A DNA stretch of 64,000 bases, taken from contig NZ_BMID01000001.1 of assembly GCF_014641655.1 (NCBI RefSeq), forward strand, positions 1,726,427 to 1,790,426, written 5' to 3'. Within the stretch, counting starts at the first letter, position 1, and every line of letters starts with the position of its first letter. A program made the position numbers and the translations under genes. Origin of the DNA: Pseudoblastomonas marina. Lineage in GTDB: Bacteria > Pseudomonadota > Alphaproteobacteria > Sphingomonadales > Sphingomonadaceae. Under the pieces are notes generated by a model. It was not told the DNA's origin, made no database searches, and was given only the letters and a program-made list of their open reading frames with translations. Positions 31,263-41,578 of this stretch are shown piece by piece.

Positions 31263-33692
31263 TCAGAACGATTTGCGCACGGTCATCCCGAAGGTCCGCG
31301 GCTGGCCGACCTGGAAGCCGAGGCGCGCGCGGCCCCCGCGTTCGCGGTCGAAGGACAGCAGCGGGTTCTCGTCGAGCACGTTGTTGGCATAGACGATCAC
31401 CGACAGCCCGCTGTCGAAATCGACCCCGGCGCTGAAATTGAGCAGCGAATAGGCCGGCAATTCGAGATCGAGCGTCGTGCTGTCGGTTCCCGGCGCTCCT
31501 GCGAAGGGCAGGTTCGAGACGAAGGTCCGCGGGTTGTTCTCCTGGTCCGCCGGCTGGGTGAAGCGTGAGCCGACATATTGGAACGAGCCCCCGAAGAAGC
31601 CGGTCGCATTGTCGGAGAAATCCCACTCGTAGCTGGCCGCCGCCGACATCTGGAATTCGGGCACCGAGGGCAGCCGGTTGCCGTCGCGGATCCCGGTCGC
31701 GGCGGTGAGCGCGCCGGGCAGCGTGGTATCGAACTGCGCGTCGATATAGCTCATCGCCAGGCTCACGTCGTAGCCTTCGGCCGGTGCGAACTCGAGTTCC
31801 ATCTCGACCCCGGCCGAATAGGCGTCCTCGACGTTGAAGACGATGCGCGAGGAGCAGCTGCCGGCGTCGAGCGTGACTTGGAGGTTGTTGATGTCGTTGT
31901 AGAACGCCGCGGCGCTGAAGCTGAACGAATCGCCGAACGCCTTGCCACCGACCTCGTAGTTCCAGAGCGTCTCGTCTTCATACGACTGGAAGCTGCCGAA
32001 CAGCGCCTCGTCCTGTGCCGAGCAGAGCGTCACGTTGAGCGGATCGTTGACACCGCCGAGCCGGAAGCCTTTCGCCGCCTGCGCGTTGAGGGTGAAGTTG
32101 TCCGACACGTCGTAGGCGAGGATCACCCGTGGGCTGATCCCGTCGGATTCGGTGGTGTCGAAATTGTTGTCGCCATTGGCGAACAGGCCGCCCGAGAGAA
32201 ACTGACGCGATTCCTCGAAATCGTAGTACCGCGCGCCCGCGGTAACCGACAGGCGCTCGGTCAGTTCGTAGGTACCCTCGCCGAACACTGCGACCTGCTG
32301 GATGTCGTAGGGCAGGTCGGCATTGTAGGGAGAATCGAGGTTGGGGAAGCCGTTGGCGACCGCCGCAGAGGTTCCCGCGCCCAGCGTGGCATCGGTGGCG
32401 GCGGCATAGCCCGGAGTCGGCAGGCGCTGGGCATAGGTGCGATCCACCTGCGAATAGAATGCGCCGAACACCCACTGGAACGGTCCTTCGCCGGTCGAGG
32501 ACGCGCGCACTTCCTGCGTGAAGCTCTGCAACTCGGTCGTGTCGCGCAGGTTCGATGGCAGGTTCACCGCTGCGACGGGATAGCCGAGGTCGACCGAAAC
32601 CGATCCGGTCAGCGCGCTGGCATCGCGGCTGACGAGGATGTCGCGATCGGTATAGGAGGTCACCGAGGTCAGGCCGACGGAGTCGCCGAGCGGGATTTCG
32701 ACCACCAGATCGGCGAGGAAGGTCTCGTCCTCGAACGCCTCGCGCAGCAGCAGGTACTGCTGGCGGTCGTCGTAGACCGTCGGCGGGGTGGTGAACTCGT
32801 TGGCATAGAGGTTGAACACGTCCTGCCGGTTGAACCCGTTCACGTCGATCCGCTGATAGACGAAGCGCGGCGTGATGCTGAAACCGGGCGCCGGTTCGAG
32901 CCGCATCGCGATCCGGCCGCCCGCACGCGTGCCGTCGTTGATGTCCTGCCCCCCGGCCGGACCGATCGCATCGATGAAGCCGGCGTAGCTCGTGTGGTAG
33001 CCGACGATGCGGATCGCGCCGATATCGCCGAGCGGCGCATTGGTCGCGCCCTTGATGCTCCAGCCCGCATCGCCGCCGTCGATCGCGGTGACGCCCGCCT
33101 CGATGACGCTTTCGGTCACGCCGAGTTCGGGCTGCGCAGTGATGTAGCGGATCGTCCCGCCGACCGAGCCCGATCCGAACAGCGTGCCCTGCGGACCGCG
33201 CAGCGTCTCGACGCGCTGCAGGTCGAACAGGTCGAGATCGGGGGTGAACAGCGACAGCGAGATGACCGATTCGTCGAGATAGACGCCGACCTGTTCCTTC
33301 ACGCCCGGCTGGTCGCGGACGACCTGCCCCGCCGACACGCCGCGCACCGCGACCTGGCTCTGGCCGGGGCCCAGGTTCTGGACCGTGAGCCCTGCGACGT
33401 TGCGCGAGATGTCTTCGATGTTCGCCGAACCGGTTTTCCGGATGTCCTCGGCAGTTTGCGCGTTGATCGAGAACGGGACGTCCTGGATCGTCTGGTCGCG
33501 CTTGGTCGCGGTCACGACGATGCGGTTCTGCGGCGGAACCTCGTCGGTCGGCTGGGTCGCGGCGTCTTCCTGGTCGCTCTCCCCGGTATCCTGCGCCATT
33601 GCCGGCGAAGCGGCGAGCAGCGTGGCGGCGCCGACCAGCAAGGCCGCACGATAGCCGATGGCATGGCTCGATCTCGTTGCGAAAGTTCTCAT
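31263..33692 (-). CDS. TonB-dependent outer-membrane receptor
   Basis: 809 aa. Signal peptide with LLAASPAMAQ cleavage region, TonB box NRIVVTATKRD (about 40-50), plug domain (DVPFSINAQTAEDIRKTGSA; ETLRGPQGTLFGSGSVGGTI), and a 22-strand barrel ending with the terminal motif TVRKSF. Imports a large substrate with energy from TonB-ExbBD; the substrate (siderophore, oligosaccharide or other) cannot be assigned and the immediate neighbours are not iron-uptake or sugar genes. ATG 33692 preceded by AAAGGACGGGACTG. 22 codons further upstream are open but precede the signal peptide. Confidence 0.92.
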   Translation of the reverse strand: MRTFATRSSHAIGYRAALLVGAATLLAASPAMAQDTGESDQEDAATQPTDEVPPQNRIVVTATKRDQTIQDVPFSINAQTAEDIRKTGSANIEDISRNVAGLTVQNLGPGQSQVAVRGVSAGQVVRDQPGVKEQVGVYLDESVISLSLFTPDLDLFDLQRVETLRGPQGTLFGSGSVGGTIRYITAQPELGVTESVIEAGVTAIDGGDAGWSIKGATNAPLGDIGAIRIVGYHTSYAGFIDAIGPAGGQDINDGTRAGGRIAMRLEPAPGFSITPRFVYQRIDVNGFNRQDVFNLYANEFTTPPTVYDDRQQYLLLREAFEDETFLADLVVEIPLGDSVGLTSVTSYTDRDILVSRDASALTGSVSVDLGYPVAAVNLPSNLRDTTELQSFTQEVRASSTGEGPFQWVFGAFYSQVDRTYAQRLPTPGYAAATDATLGAGTSAAVANGFPNLDSPYNADLPYDIQQVAVFGEGTYELTERLSVTAGARYYDFEESRQFLSGGLFANGDNNFDTTESDGISPRVILAYDVSDNFTLNAQAAKGFRLGGVNDPLNVTLCSAQDEALFGSFQSYEDETLWNYEVGGKAFGDSFSFSAAAFYNDINNLQVTLDAGSCSSRIVFNVEDAYSAGVEMELEFAPAEGYDVSLAMSYIDAQFDTTLPGALTAATGIRDGNRLPSVPEFQMSAAASYEWDFSDNATGFFGGSFQYVGSRFTQPADQENNPRTFVSNLPFAGAPGTDSTTLDLELPAYSLLNFSAGVDFDSGLSVIVYANNVLDENPLLSFDRERGGRARLGFQVGQPRTFGMTVRKSF

Positions 33693-33847
33693 CAGTCCCG
33701 TCCTTTCAAATCGTCGCGAAATTCCCCATTCCGCGACCAGGCGGGTTGATACTTTCACAATTTGACGTGCCCGCGCAAGATTCTAACAGGCAAGAGCTGT
33801 GCTTGCGTTCACCGATGTTGCATAGCGGCAACATCCGATGGGATGTC

Positions 33848-33872
33848 GGCGGCCGGCACGCGACCGGCCGCC
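33848..33872 (-). terminator. Hairpin after tonB
   Basis: Perfect 9-bp stem GGCGGCCGG/CCGGCCGCC with a 7-base loop, starting 9 bases past the tonB stop in the minus direction. No U-tract; may be a weak or Rho-assisted terminator. Confidence 0.45.
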
Positions 33873-33880
33873 GGTCTCGG

Positions 33881-34567
33881 TCAGGGCAAGCGCCAGACGA
33901 TCTCGGCCGAGAACGTCCCCTTGACCCTGGCGCCGGTATCGTCGCGCGCGGGAGAGAACGCGCCGCGCCGCGGCAGCAGGCGGCAGGTCGCGCGGTCGAG
34001 CGCGCTATGGCCGCTCGAACGCGTCACCGTGCAGCTCTCGATCCTGCCATTTGCGCCGATTTCGAGCCGGTAGCCGACCGTGCCCTCTTCCCCGCGCCGC
34101 GCGGAGATCGACGGGTAGTCGGCGGTGCTGAACCAGCTCGCGGGCGGGCTCGACGGCACCGGGCCGGTCGGCGTGTAGGCGACGGTCGGGCTGGGCCTGG
34201 GCGTCACCGCCGGGCCCGGCGTGCCGCTCGCGGGGGTGCCGGGCACGACGAACCAGTCGTCGGTCAACTGGGGAACGTCGGTCGTCGGGACACCAGTCGC
34301 CGGCGCCGGCAACTCGGTGCGAGGCTTCGGAGTGAAAATCACCGTGTCGCCCGTCTTCGGCACGTCCGGCGAAGCGGTCGGCTCGGGCGGTGGCGGCTCG
34401 ACCGGGTCGTAGATGACGGCGGTCGGATTGGGCTTGGGCGTTTCGACGAACGGAACGTACCCGCTCGACAGCCCGGTGATGACCAGCGCTGCGATCCCGA
34501 CCTGGATCGCGGTCGCGGCGGCCATTGCCCTGGGGTCCGGCCCCTTATGGGTATTCGCATAGGACAT
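33881..34567 (-). CDS. tonB: TonB energy-transducing protein
   Basis: 228 aa. One N-terminal membrane anchor (about 13-35, AAATAIQVGIAALVITGLSS), a Pro-rich periplasmic spacer (about 40-130, PPPPEPT repeats), and the C-terminal TonB domain (about 145-228) with GTVGYRLEIGANGRIESCTV and SGHSALDRATCRLL. Transduces the proton-motive force to the outer-membrane receptors. ATG 34567 has GGAGAG at good spacing. ExbB/ExbD are not nearby. The gene is directly upstream (same strand) of the receptor gene, 188 bases apart. Confidence 0.9.
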   Translation of the reverse strand: MSYANTHKGPDPRAMAAATAIQVGIAALVITGLSSGYVPFVETPKPNPTAVIYDPVEPPPPEPTASPDVPKTGDTVIFTPKPRTELPAPATGVPTTDVPQLTDDWFVVPGTPASGTPGPAVTPRPSPTVAYTPTGPVPSSPPASWFSTADYPSISARRGEEGTVGYRLEIGANGRIESCTVTRSSGHSALDRATCRLLPRRGAFSPARDDTGARVKGTFSAEIVWRLP

Positions 34568-34746
34568 GCTTCTCTCCTCTTCCCGTGTTGCGCCGCCCCC
34601 CCCGGCGGCCCGGGAAAGGGCGGGGTTCCGTTGGGGAACAGGTGAACCGTGCGCCCCCATCGGTGAACCGAAAGTGGAACGGTCGTTCAGAAGACGGACA
34701 GGAAAGCTGAATGGGATGAGGCTGAGCGCGCCTGAGCCCGGGAAAG

Positions 34747-35733
34747 TTACGGCGCGATGCGTTCTTCAGCCGCGCGGCACAGGATCAGGCTGTAGCGCTC
34801 CTGCCGGTCGAGCCAGCGCTGCAAGGGCGTCCAGCCGCCCGCGCGCAGCAGCATGAAGGCGCTGCGACGGCTGAACTTGTGGCTGTTCTCGGTGTGGATG
34901 CTCTCGCCCTCGGCCATCGCGAACTTGCGACCCGCCACCTCGAAGGTGATGTCGCGCGTCGCGACGAGGTGCATCTCGATCCGGGCATAATCGTCGTGCC
35001 AGCGCGCTTCGTGGCGCAGCGCATCGACCGGGATCGTACCGTCCAATTCGCGGTTGATGCGATGCGCGAGGTTGAGGTTGAAGGCGGCTGTCACGCCCTT
35101 GGCGTCGTCGTAGGCGGCCTCGAGCACCTTGCGGTCCTTCACGAGGTCCATCCCGATCAGCAGCATCGATTTCGCACCCAGCGTGGCGCGCATCGAGCGG
35201 AGCAGGTCGACCCCGGTGCGCGGCACCATGTTGCCGATCGTCGACCCGGTGAAGAAACCGAGCTTAGGCATGTCGGCGGTCTCGGGCGGAAGCGCCACTT
35301 CCTTGGTGAAATCCGCCTCGACCGGATGGACCGCCAGACCGGGAAATTGCTGCGCCAAGTCGGCTGCCGCGGCGCGCAGGAAATCGCCCGCGATGTCGAG
35401 CGGGACATAGGCCGCCGGATCGATCGCCCGCAGCAGCAGCGGGGTCTTGACCGAACTGCCCGACCCGAATTCGACCACCGCCCTGCCCGGCCCGATCGCA
35501 TTGGCGAAATCGGCCCCGCGCTCGGTCAGGATCTCGGTCTCGGCGCGGGTCGGGTAGTATTCCTCGACCTGGGTGATGTCCTCGAACAGTTGCGAGCCGT
35601 CATCGTCGTAGAGCCAGCGGGCGGGGACCGCCTTCTGGTCGTAGGACAGGCCCGTCAGCACCTCCTCGCGGAAGGCGCGATCGACCCCCTGCTCGTCCTT
35701 GTCGACGAGCGCGATGCCCTCTTCTGCGGCCAT
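34747..35733 (-). CDS. egtD: L-histidine N-alpha-methyltransferase EgtD
   Basis: 328 aa. EgtD trimethylates histidine to hercynine with three SAM, the first step of ergothioneine synthesis. Motifs: ARWLYDDDGSQLFEDITQVE followed by EYYPTRAE, SAM-binding VVEFGSGSSVKTPLLLRAI, GFFTGSTIGNMVP, and TENSHKFSRRSAFMLLR. The gene starts 3 bases after the egtB stop, so the two form a tight operon that makes the hercynine and its sulfoxide conjugate. EgtA, C and E are not seen nearby, consistent with the reduced proteobacterial pathway. Confidence 0.95.
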   Translation of the reverse strand: MAAEEGIALVDKDEQGVDRAFREEVLTGLSYDQKAVPARWLYDDDGSQLFEDITQVEEYYPTRAETEILTERGADFANAIGPGRAVVEFGSGSSVKTPLLLRAIDPAAYVPLDIAGDFLRAAAADLAQQFPGLAVHPVEADFTKEVALPPETADMPKLGFFTGSTIGNMVPRTGVDLLRSMRATLGAKSMLLIGMDLVKDRKVLEAAYDDAKGVTAAFNLNLAHRINRELDGTIPVDALRHEARWHDDYARIEMHLVATRDITFEVAGRKFAMAEGESIHTENSHKFSRRSAFMLLRAGGWTPLQRWLDRQERYSLILCRAAEERIAP

Positions 35734-35736
35734 AAG

Positions 35737-36945
35737 TCAGATATCCTTTGCCAGTCTCAGGCCGGTGAACTGCCATCGCTGGTGCGGGTAGAAAAAGTTG
35801 CGGTAGGAAGCGCGCGAATGGCCGCGCGCGGTGGCGCAACTCGCGCCCTTGAGCACGAACTGCCCGCTCATGAACTTGCCATTGTATTCGCCTACCGCGC
35901 CTTCGGCGGGCCGGAAGCGCGGGAACGGGAGATAGGCCGAGCGGGTCCATTGCCAGCAATCGCCGAACAGCTCGGTCCCGCCGCGTGGCATGACCGGGGT
36001 GGCGCCGATCCGCCCGGCATCAAGCTGGTTGCCCGCCGCGCTGTCGAAGGCGGCATCGCATTCGGGGCAATCCTGCCCGCGCGCGATCGCTTCCCATTCG
36101 AACTCGGTCGGCAGGCGCCGGCCCGCCCATGTCGCGAAGGCATCGGCCTCGAAATAGGAGATGTGGGTGACCGGAGCATCCGGGTCGCGCGCGCGCCAGC
36201 CGGCATGGGTGAACTGCTCTCCATCACGCCAGTAGAGCGGCGCCTGCACGTCGTTCTCCTGCACCCAGGCCCAGCCGTCGGACAGCCACAGCAGCGCGTC
36301 GTCATATCCGCCATCGGCGACGAACTCGGCCCATTCGCGATTGGTCACCAGCGTCGAACGCATAGCGAAGGGTTCGAGCAGCGCACGATGCGACGGACCT
36401 TCGCAATCATAGGCGAAGCCATCGGACTGGTGGCCGATCTTCGCGATTCCGCCGGGGTAGGAGAGCCATTCGGGTTCGCATCGTTTCGCGGCCGGATCCC
36501 GTGCCGCGTCGAACATCGCCGGGCCGAGCGGGTTCTGGAACAAAGCGTGCTTGATGTCGGTGAGCAGCAATTCCTGATGCTGCTGTTCGTGCGCGCAACC
36601 GAGCACCACCAGTGGTGCCAGCTCATCGTCGGCAAGCAGCGGCTCCATCGCCGCGTTCACGTGCGCGCGATAGGCGAGGACCTCGTCGAGCGAGGGGCGC
36701 GAGATCATTCCGCGATTGAAGCGTGCGTTCCGCTCCCCGTGGCTCTCGTAATAGGAATTGAACAGGAACGCCCAGTCGGGGTCGAAGGGCTCGTAGCCAT
36801 CGACGTGTTCACTCAGCAGGAAGGTCTCGAAGAACCAGGTCGTGTGCGCGAGGTGCCACTTGGCGGGGGAGGCATCCTCCATCGACTGGATCGTCGCATC
36901 GGCATCGCCCAGCGGCGCTGCGAGCGCTTCGGTCAACGAACGCAC
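35737..36945 (-). CDS. egtB: Ergothioneine sulfoxide synthase EgtB
   Basis: 402 aa from GTG 36945. EgtB is a non-haem iron enzyme joining hercynine with cysteine or gamma-glutamylcysteine and oxygen. DinB_2 domain: KWHLAHTTWFFE (first iron His) and CAHEQQHQE (HX3HXE) near residues 118-126; FGE-sulfatase domain (about 160-400) with WAGRRLPTEFEWEAIARGQ, GDCWQWTRSAY, and VLKGASCATARGHSRASYRN. The family usually begins about 20 residues earlier; the open frame upstream (to an in-frame TGA near 37051) has no ATG, but a CTG at 37017 follows GAGGGAGAG. True start uncertain. Confidence 0.93.
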   Translation of the reverse strand: MRSLTEALAAPLGDADATIQSMEDASPAKWHLAHTTWFFETFLLSEHVDGYEPFDPDWAFLFNSYYESHGERNARFNRGMISRPSLDEVLAYRAHVNAAMEPLLADDELAPLVVLGCAHEQQHQELLLTDIKHALFQNPLGPAMFDAARDPAAKRCEPEWLSYPGGIAKIGHQSDGFAYDCEGPSHRALLEPFAMRSTLVTNREWAEFVADGGYDDALLWLSDGWAWVQENDVQAPLYWRDGEQFTHAGWRARDPDAPVTHISYFEADAFATWAGRRLPTEFEWEAIARGQDCPECDAAFDSAAGNQLDAGRIGATPVMPRGGTELFGDCWQWTRSAYLPFPRFRPAEGAVGEYNGKFMSGQFVLKGASCATARGHSRASYRNFFYPHQRWQFTGLRLAKDI

Positions 36946-37137
36946 GTCGCGAAAATGCTCGGCTCGCTTCTCGGCGCACCAATCGGGTGCACTTAGCGGT
37001 AATGCTGCCTCGGCCAGCGAAACTCTCCCTCGGGCTCCGGTCGACCCAGCATAAGCGACCGTTCACTCATTGAAACCCTCGGGCGGCGATTATTTTCCCG
37101 GCAATTTCAGATGGGAAAGATTTGCCGATCCGATCGC

Positions 37138-38532
37138 TCAGGCGGCATTCGATTTCGCGTCGGGGCCGAAGGCCGCTTGGTCCCGCAGCGTGTCCGCCAG
37201 CATGAAGGCGAGTTCGAGCGATTGCGCGGCATTGAGGCGCGGGTCGCAATGGGTGTGGTAGCGATCGCCCAGCCGGTCGTCAGTGATCGCCACCGCACCG
37301 CCGACGCATTCGGTCACATCCTGCCCGGTCATCTCGACATGGATCCCGCCGGGATGGGTACCCTCGGCACGGTGGGCGGCGAAGAAACCGCGCACCTCGG
37401 CGAGAATCCGCTCGAACGGACGGGTCTTGAGGCCGCCCGCGGTCTTGACGACATTACCGTGCATCGGGTCACAGCTCCACACCACCGGGTGTCCTTCGCG
37501 CTCCACCGCGCGCAGCAGCGGCGGCAGGCCGTCATGGATGGCCTCGTGCCCGAAGCGCGAGATAAGCGTGATCCGCCCCTCCTCGCGCGCCGGGTTGAGC
37601 GTGTCGAGCAGGCGCAGCAGGAGCTCGGGATCGAGCGAGGGGCCGCACTTGATGCCGACCGGGTTGGCGATCCCGCGCAGGAATTCGACATGTGCGCTGC
37701 CATCGAAACGCGTGCGGTCGCCGACCCACAACAGGTGCGCCGAGGAGCCGTACCAGTCGCCGGTCAGCGGGTCCTTGCGCGCCAGCGCCTGCTCGAATGG
37801 GAGCAGCAGCGCCTCGTGGCTGGTGTAGAAGGTCGTGCCCTGCAACTGCGGGACCGTGGCGGGATCAACCCCGCAAGCTTCCATGAAATCGAGCGCCTCG
37901 CCGATCCGGTCGGCGGTTTCGGTGAAGCGCTGCGCCCAGGGCGAGCTCGCGATATGATCAAGCGTCCACTGGTGGACCTGGCGCAGATTGGCATAACCAC
38001 CGCCGGCAAACGCGCGCAGCAGATTGAGCGTCGAGGCGGCCTGCGAATAGGCCTGCACCATGCGCCTGGGATCGGGTTCGCGCGCGGCGGCGTCGAAATC
38101 GATCCCGTTGATGCTGTCGCCGCGATAGGAGGGCAGCTCGACATCGCCCTGCCGCTCGGTCGGGGTCGAACGCGGCTTGGCAAACTGGCCCGCCATCCGG
38201 CCCAGCTTCACCACCGGCATCCGCCCGGCGAAGGTCAGCACCACCGCCATCTGCAGGATCGCGCGGAAGGTGTCGCGAATATTGTCGGGGTGGAACTCGG
38301 CGAAGCTCTCGGCGCAATCGCCGCCATGCAGCAGGAAAGCCTCGCCGCGCGCGACTTCGGCGAGGTCCTCGGTCAGCGCGCGCGCTTCTCCCGCGAAGAT
38401 CAGCGGCGGGCGTTCGGCGAGCTCGTCGGTCGTCGCGCGCAGGGCCGCCTCGTCCGCATATTCGGGCAATTGCCGCGCCTCGTAGCGGCGCCAGCTATCG
38501 GGAGACCAATCCTGCTTCATCCCCCGCGACAT
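37138..38532 (-). CDS. Class II 3-deoxy-7-phosphoheptulonate synthase
   Basis: 464 aa. Type II (plant-like) DAHP synthase, first enzyme of the shikimate pathway, condensing PEP and erythrose 4-phosphate. Conserved blocks: [15 protein letters not shown] near residue 75, [32 protein letters not shown]-like ([15 protein letters not shown]), [31 protein letters not shown], and [18 protein letters not shown] at 38532 (MSRGM) or the ATG four codons in; upstream open residues are antisense to the next region. Stands alone between the egt genes and the M16 peptidase. Confidence 0.95.
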   Translation of the reverse strand: MSRGMKQDWSPDSWRRYEARQLPEYADEAALRATTDELAERPPLIFAGEARALTEDLAEVARGEAFLLHGGDCAESFAEFHPDNIRDTFRAILQMAVVLTFAGRMPVVKLGRMAGQFAKPRSTPTERQGDVELPSYRGDSINGIDFDAAAREPDPRRMVQAYSQAASTLNLLRAFAGGGYANLRQVHQWTLDHIASSPWAQRFTETADRIGEALDFMEACGVDPATVPQLQGTTFYTSHEALLLPFEQALARKDPLTGDWYGSSAHLLWVGDRTRFDGSAHVEFLRGIANPVGIKCGPSLDPELLLRLLDTLNPAREEGRITLISRFGHEAIHDGLPPLLRAVEREGHPVVWSCDPMHGNVVKTAGGLKTRPFERILAEVRGFFAAHRAEGTHPGGIHVEMTGQDVTECVGGAVAITDDRLGDRYHTHCDPRLNAAQSLELAFMLADTLRDQAAFGPDAKSNAA

Positions 38533-38581
38533 AGTAAGCGCACCGGGTGGATGCCAGAAAATCCTCGATCGGTTTCGTCGA

Positions 38582-41491
38582 TCAGTCCTCCGGCACGATC
38601 GCGATCCGGATCGCATCCTCGGGTCGGAGATATTGGCGCGCGAGGTCCTGCACGTCCTCACGGGTCACCTGCGAGAAGTCCTCGAACACCGTGTCCATCT
38701 GCGCGAAGCGGCGGGGGTCGAACGTCGCATCCTCGAGCTGCCACATGTAGAAGGCCGAGCCGAGCAGGCCCGGGCGCAGCAGTCGCCGCATCGGTTCGAG
38801 CGCCTTGGCCAGCTCGGCCTCGGTCGGTCCGTTGGCGACCAGGTCGGCCGAGATGCGATCGATCTCCTCGTAGATCGCGGAGACGTCCTCGGGTTTCACC
38901 TGCGCGATCGCGAGCATGCGCCCGCCGTTCTCGACGCTGACCGGCCATTGGGACACCATTTGCGGGGTGTAGCTCGCGCCCATCCGCTCGCGCAGCGCAT
39001 CGAGCAGGCGGCTCGAATAGATCGTCGCAACCGCCTCGAGCTTTCGCGCCTGGCGATAATCGGCAATCCCGCCCGCAGTGTTCCACGCCATCACCGCCAT
39101 CGCCTGGTCGTCGGCCCCGCGATGGGTGACGGTGATCGGCGTCGCTGTCGGCGCAGTGACGGGGACGGTGGCGCTGGCGGTATCCACCGGCAGCGCCGGA
39201 CGCGGGGCGAGCGCGCCGAAGGTGCGGTTGAGCCCCGTGATCCCGGCCTCGCGCCGGAAATCGCCGAAGACCTGCACCTCGATCGGGCCGGAAGCGAGGA
39301 TCTTCCCCCACAGCTCGGCGAAACGCGCCTGGGTGGTGCCTTCGAAATCTTCCCCCGTGGGAGAGCGGAAGCGCGGATCGCCGTCATGCAGCAATTGTTC
39401 GAGATCGCGCTCGAACACGCCGAGCGCACTGGTTGCGTAGCTGCGATATCCCTGGATGCCAGCCGCACGCGCGCGACGGACCGGGCCCTCGTCCCATTGC
39501 GGATAGGCGAATTTGGCGGCGAACAGGTAGAGCTGGTCGGCGAGGTCTTCATTGCGGGTCTCGGCCTCGAGCACGAAGCGCCCGTCCTCGATCGTGAACT
39601 GGTAGCCGATCTTGCGCCCGGTGGTCAGCCGGTCGAGCGCCTCGTTGTCGAGCCCCGCCTGCCCCGCTGCGACCAGCGCCATTTCGCCGAGCGCGGCATA
39701 GGGCACGTCCTCGGCCGAAAACGCGCGGCGGCCAGCCCCGAAGCGGACCTTGACCGTCAGCCGCCCCGGCTCGTTGGTCTTGGGCCAGATCAGCGCCGAA
39801 ACGCCATTGCCCCAGTCGAGCCGTTCGATCGCCTCGATCCCGGTCTGCGTGATCTCCGGTTCGGTGGGTTCGCCGACAGCGGGCAGGCTGTCGATATCGA
39901 CATCGGCGGCGGCGAGGCGCGCCTCGCCATTGGCCGCGACCTCTCGGGTCAGCGCGAGCGCCAGCGCGGCATCGTCCGCCGTGTCCGGTCGGTTGGTGAC
40001 GAGCAGCGCGCGCCCGACCGTGCCTTCGAACAGATCGCGCGTCGCGGCATGGATCGCCTCCGGGGTAAAGGACGGCTTGGCACTGGCGAAAAGGCGCAGC
40101 ACGGCGCCGGGCGAGGTCACCGTCTCGCGGATATCGATCGCCCCGACCAGATCGTCGGCGAGCTCGTCCGAGGGCTGCAGGTTGCGCTTGTCGAAATAGT
40201 CCTGGTAGCCGACTTCGTATTCGCTGACCTCGCGGTCGATTTCCTCCTGCGTCGGCGGGGTGGCGATGGCATCGGCGATGATCCCGCGCACCTCGGCGAG
40301 CGCGCCCTCCCAATCGCTTTCGAGCGGACCGACCGAGATGTAGGTCGCATCGGTCGAACGGTACACATCGTCCTGCCGCACCGAGGCATAGAGATAGGCC
40401 CCCGCGCGGGCGCGCGCCTCGAGCCGGCGGTTGATCACCGCCTGCGCGATGAAGCTCCGCATCAGGCCGCGATTGTATTCCTTAGTGTCGAGCACCGGCC
40501 GCCAGGGCCGCAGGATCGCCCAGCTGAGCGAGGGTGCTAGATCGGGCTCGACCATCGTCGCGGCCTCGCCCAGCGGCGGCAGGATCCCGTCCGATGCGAC
40601 GGCATCGCCGGGTGCCTCCGGATCGCCGAAACGGGGTGCCTCGGTCGCCGGGCCTTCGGCGCGCCAATCGGCGTAATGCGCCTCGATCATCCGCGCGACC
40701 GCGACCGGATCGATATCGCCGACCACCACCAGCACGGTGTTGTCGGGCCGGTACCAGCGGCGATGGAAAGCCGAAACGCTCGCTCCCGTGGCGCCCGCAA
40801 GCGTTTCAGGCGTGCCGCCCGGCTGGGTCTCGCCGAGCCGCTGCCCGCGATAGAAAATTTCACGCTGGCGTTCGGCAACCCGGCGCTGTGCGCTTTCACC
40901 GTCGCGGTTCTCGGCCTGGACGATCGGCAGTTCGCGACGCACGTTCGCGTCCGACAGCACCGGTGCGGCGAGCATCCCCGAAAACAGCCGCAACGTCTCG
41001 TCGACATCGTCGTGCGCGGCGCTGGGCAGGTTGATCTGGTAGACTGTCTGGGTCGGGCTGGTCGTCGCATTGGCGTCGATCCCGATCTGCGCGCCCATCG
41101 CCTGCCAGCGCGAAAAGGCCTCGTTCGGGCCGAGATACTTGCTCTCGCGGAACAGCAGGTGTTCGAGCAGGTGGGCGTAGCCGTGCTCGGTGTAGGTCTC
41201 GTACATCGAGCCCGCATCGACCAGCGCGCGAACTGATACCTGGCCCTGCGGCACGTAATTGCGGCGCACCGCATAGCGCAGGCCGTTGGGAAGCTCGCCG
41301 AACAGCCAGGCGCGCTCCTGTTCCAGGTCGGAGCCTTCGTAGAACCAGTTGTCCTCGCCGCGCTGCAGGCTTTCGGGTTCGGCCTGGACCTGCACGGTCG
41401 AGGTCGAATCGTGGTTCTGCGCGTGGAGCGGCGCGGCGACGGCGGAGGCGAGGAAGGCAAAGGCGGCAAATGCGCGCGGAAGAAAGGTCAT
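38582..41491 (-). CDS. M16 family zinc peptidase, periplasmic or secreted
   Basis: 969 aa. Signal peptide ([19 protein letters not shown], cleavage about residue 25), first M16 domain with inverted zinc motif H107-LLE-H111, followed by the downstream Glu (about 80 residues on), and a second, inactive M16 C-domain (about 560-950). The whole resembles pitrilysin/insulinase-type clam-shell peptidases common in sphingomonads. The start is the ATG at 41491, right at the signal peptide; the frame is open 188 codons further upstream but there it is antisense to nfuA. Acts in the periplasm on small proteins/peptides; substrate unknown. Confidence 0.9.
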   Translation of the reverse strand: MTFLPRAFAAFAFLASAVAAPLHAQNHDSTSTVQVQAEPESLQRGEDNWFYEGSDLEQERAWLFGELPNGLRYAVRRNYVPQGQVSVRALVDAGSMYETYTEHGYAHLLEHLLFRESKYLGPNEAFSRWQAMGAQIGIDANATTSPTQTVYQINLPSAAHDDVDETLRLFSGMLAAPVLSDANVRRELPIVQAENRDGESAQRRVAERQREIFYRGQRLGETQPGGTPETLAGATGASVSAFHRRWYRPDNTVLVVVGDIDPVAVARMIEAHYADWRAEGPATEAPRFGDPEAPGDAVASDGILPPLGEAATMVEPDLAPSLSWAILRPWRPVLDTKEYNRGLMRSFIAQAVINRRLEARARAGAYLYASVRQDDVYRSTDATYISVGPLESDWEGALAEVRGIIADAIATPPTQEEIDREVSEYEVGYQDYFDKRNLQPSDELADDLVGAIDIRETVTSPGAVLRLFASAKPSFTPEAIHAATRDLFEGTVGRALLVTNRPDTADDAALALALTREVAANGEARLAAADVDIDSLPAVGEPTEPEITQTGIEAIERLDWGNGVSALIWPKTNEPGRLTVKVRFGAGRRAFSAEDVPYAALGEMALVAAGQAGLDNEALDRLTTGRKIGYQFTIEDGRFVLEAETRNEDLADQLYLFAAKFAYPQWDEGPVRRARAAGIQGYRSYATSALGVFERDLEQLLHDGDPRFRSPTGEDFEGTTQARFAELWGKILASGPIEVQVFGDFRREAGITGLNRTFGALAPRPALPVDTASATVPVTAPTATPITVTHRGADDQAMAVMAWNTAGGIADYRQARKLEAVATIYSSRLLDALRERMGASYTPQMVSQWPVSVENGGRMLAIAQVKPEDVSAIYEEIDRISADLVANGPTEAELAKALEPMRRLLRPGLLGSAFYMWQLEDATFDPRRFAQMDTVFEDFSQVTREDVQDLARQYLRPEDAIRIAIVPED

Positions 41492-41578
41492 GCTGGGGGC
41501 ATATCGTCGCACCCCATGAAGCGCGAGTGAATATCCCCCTCCCCTTGCAGGGGCGGATCGCGTCGCTACATCGTGTGC

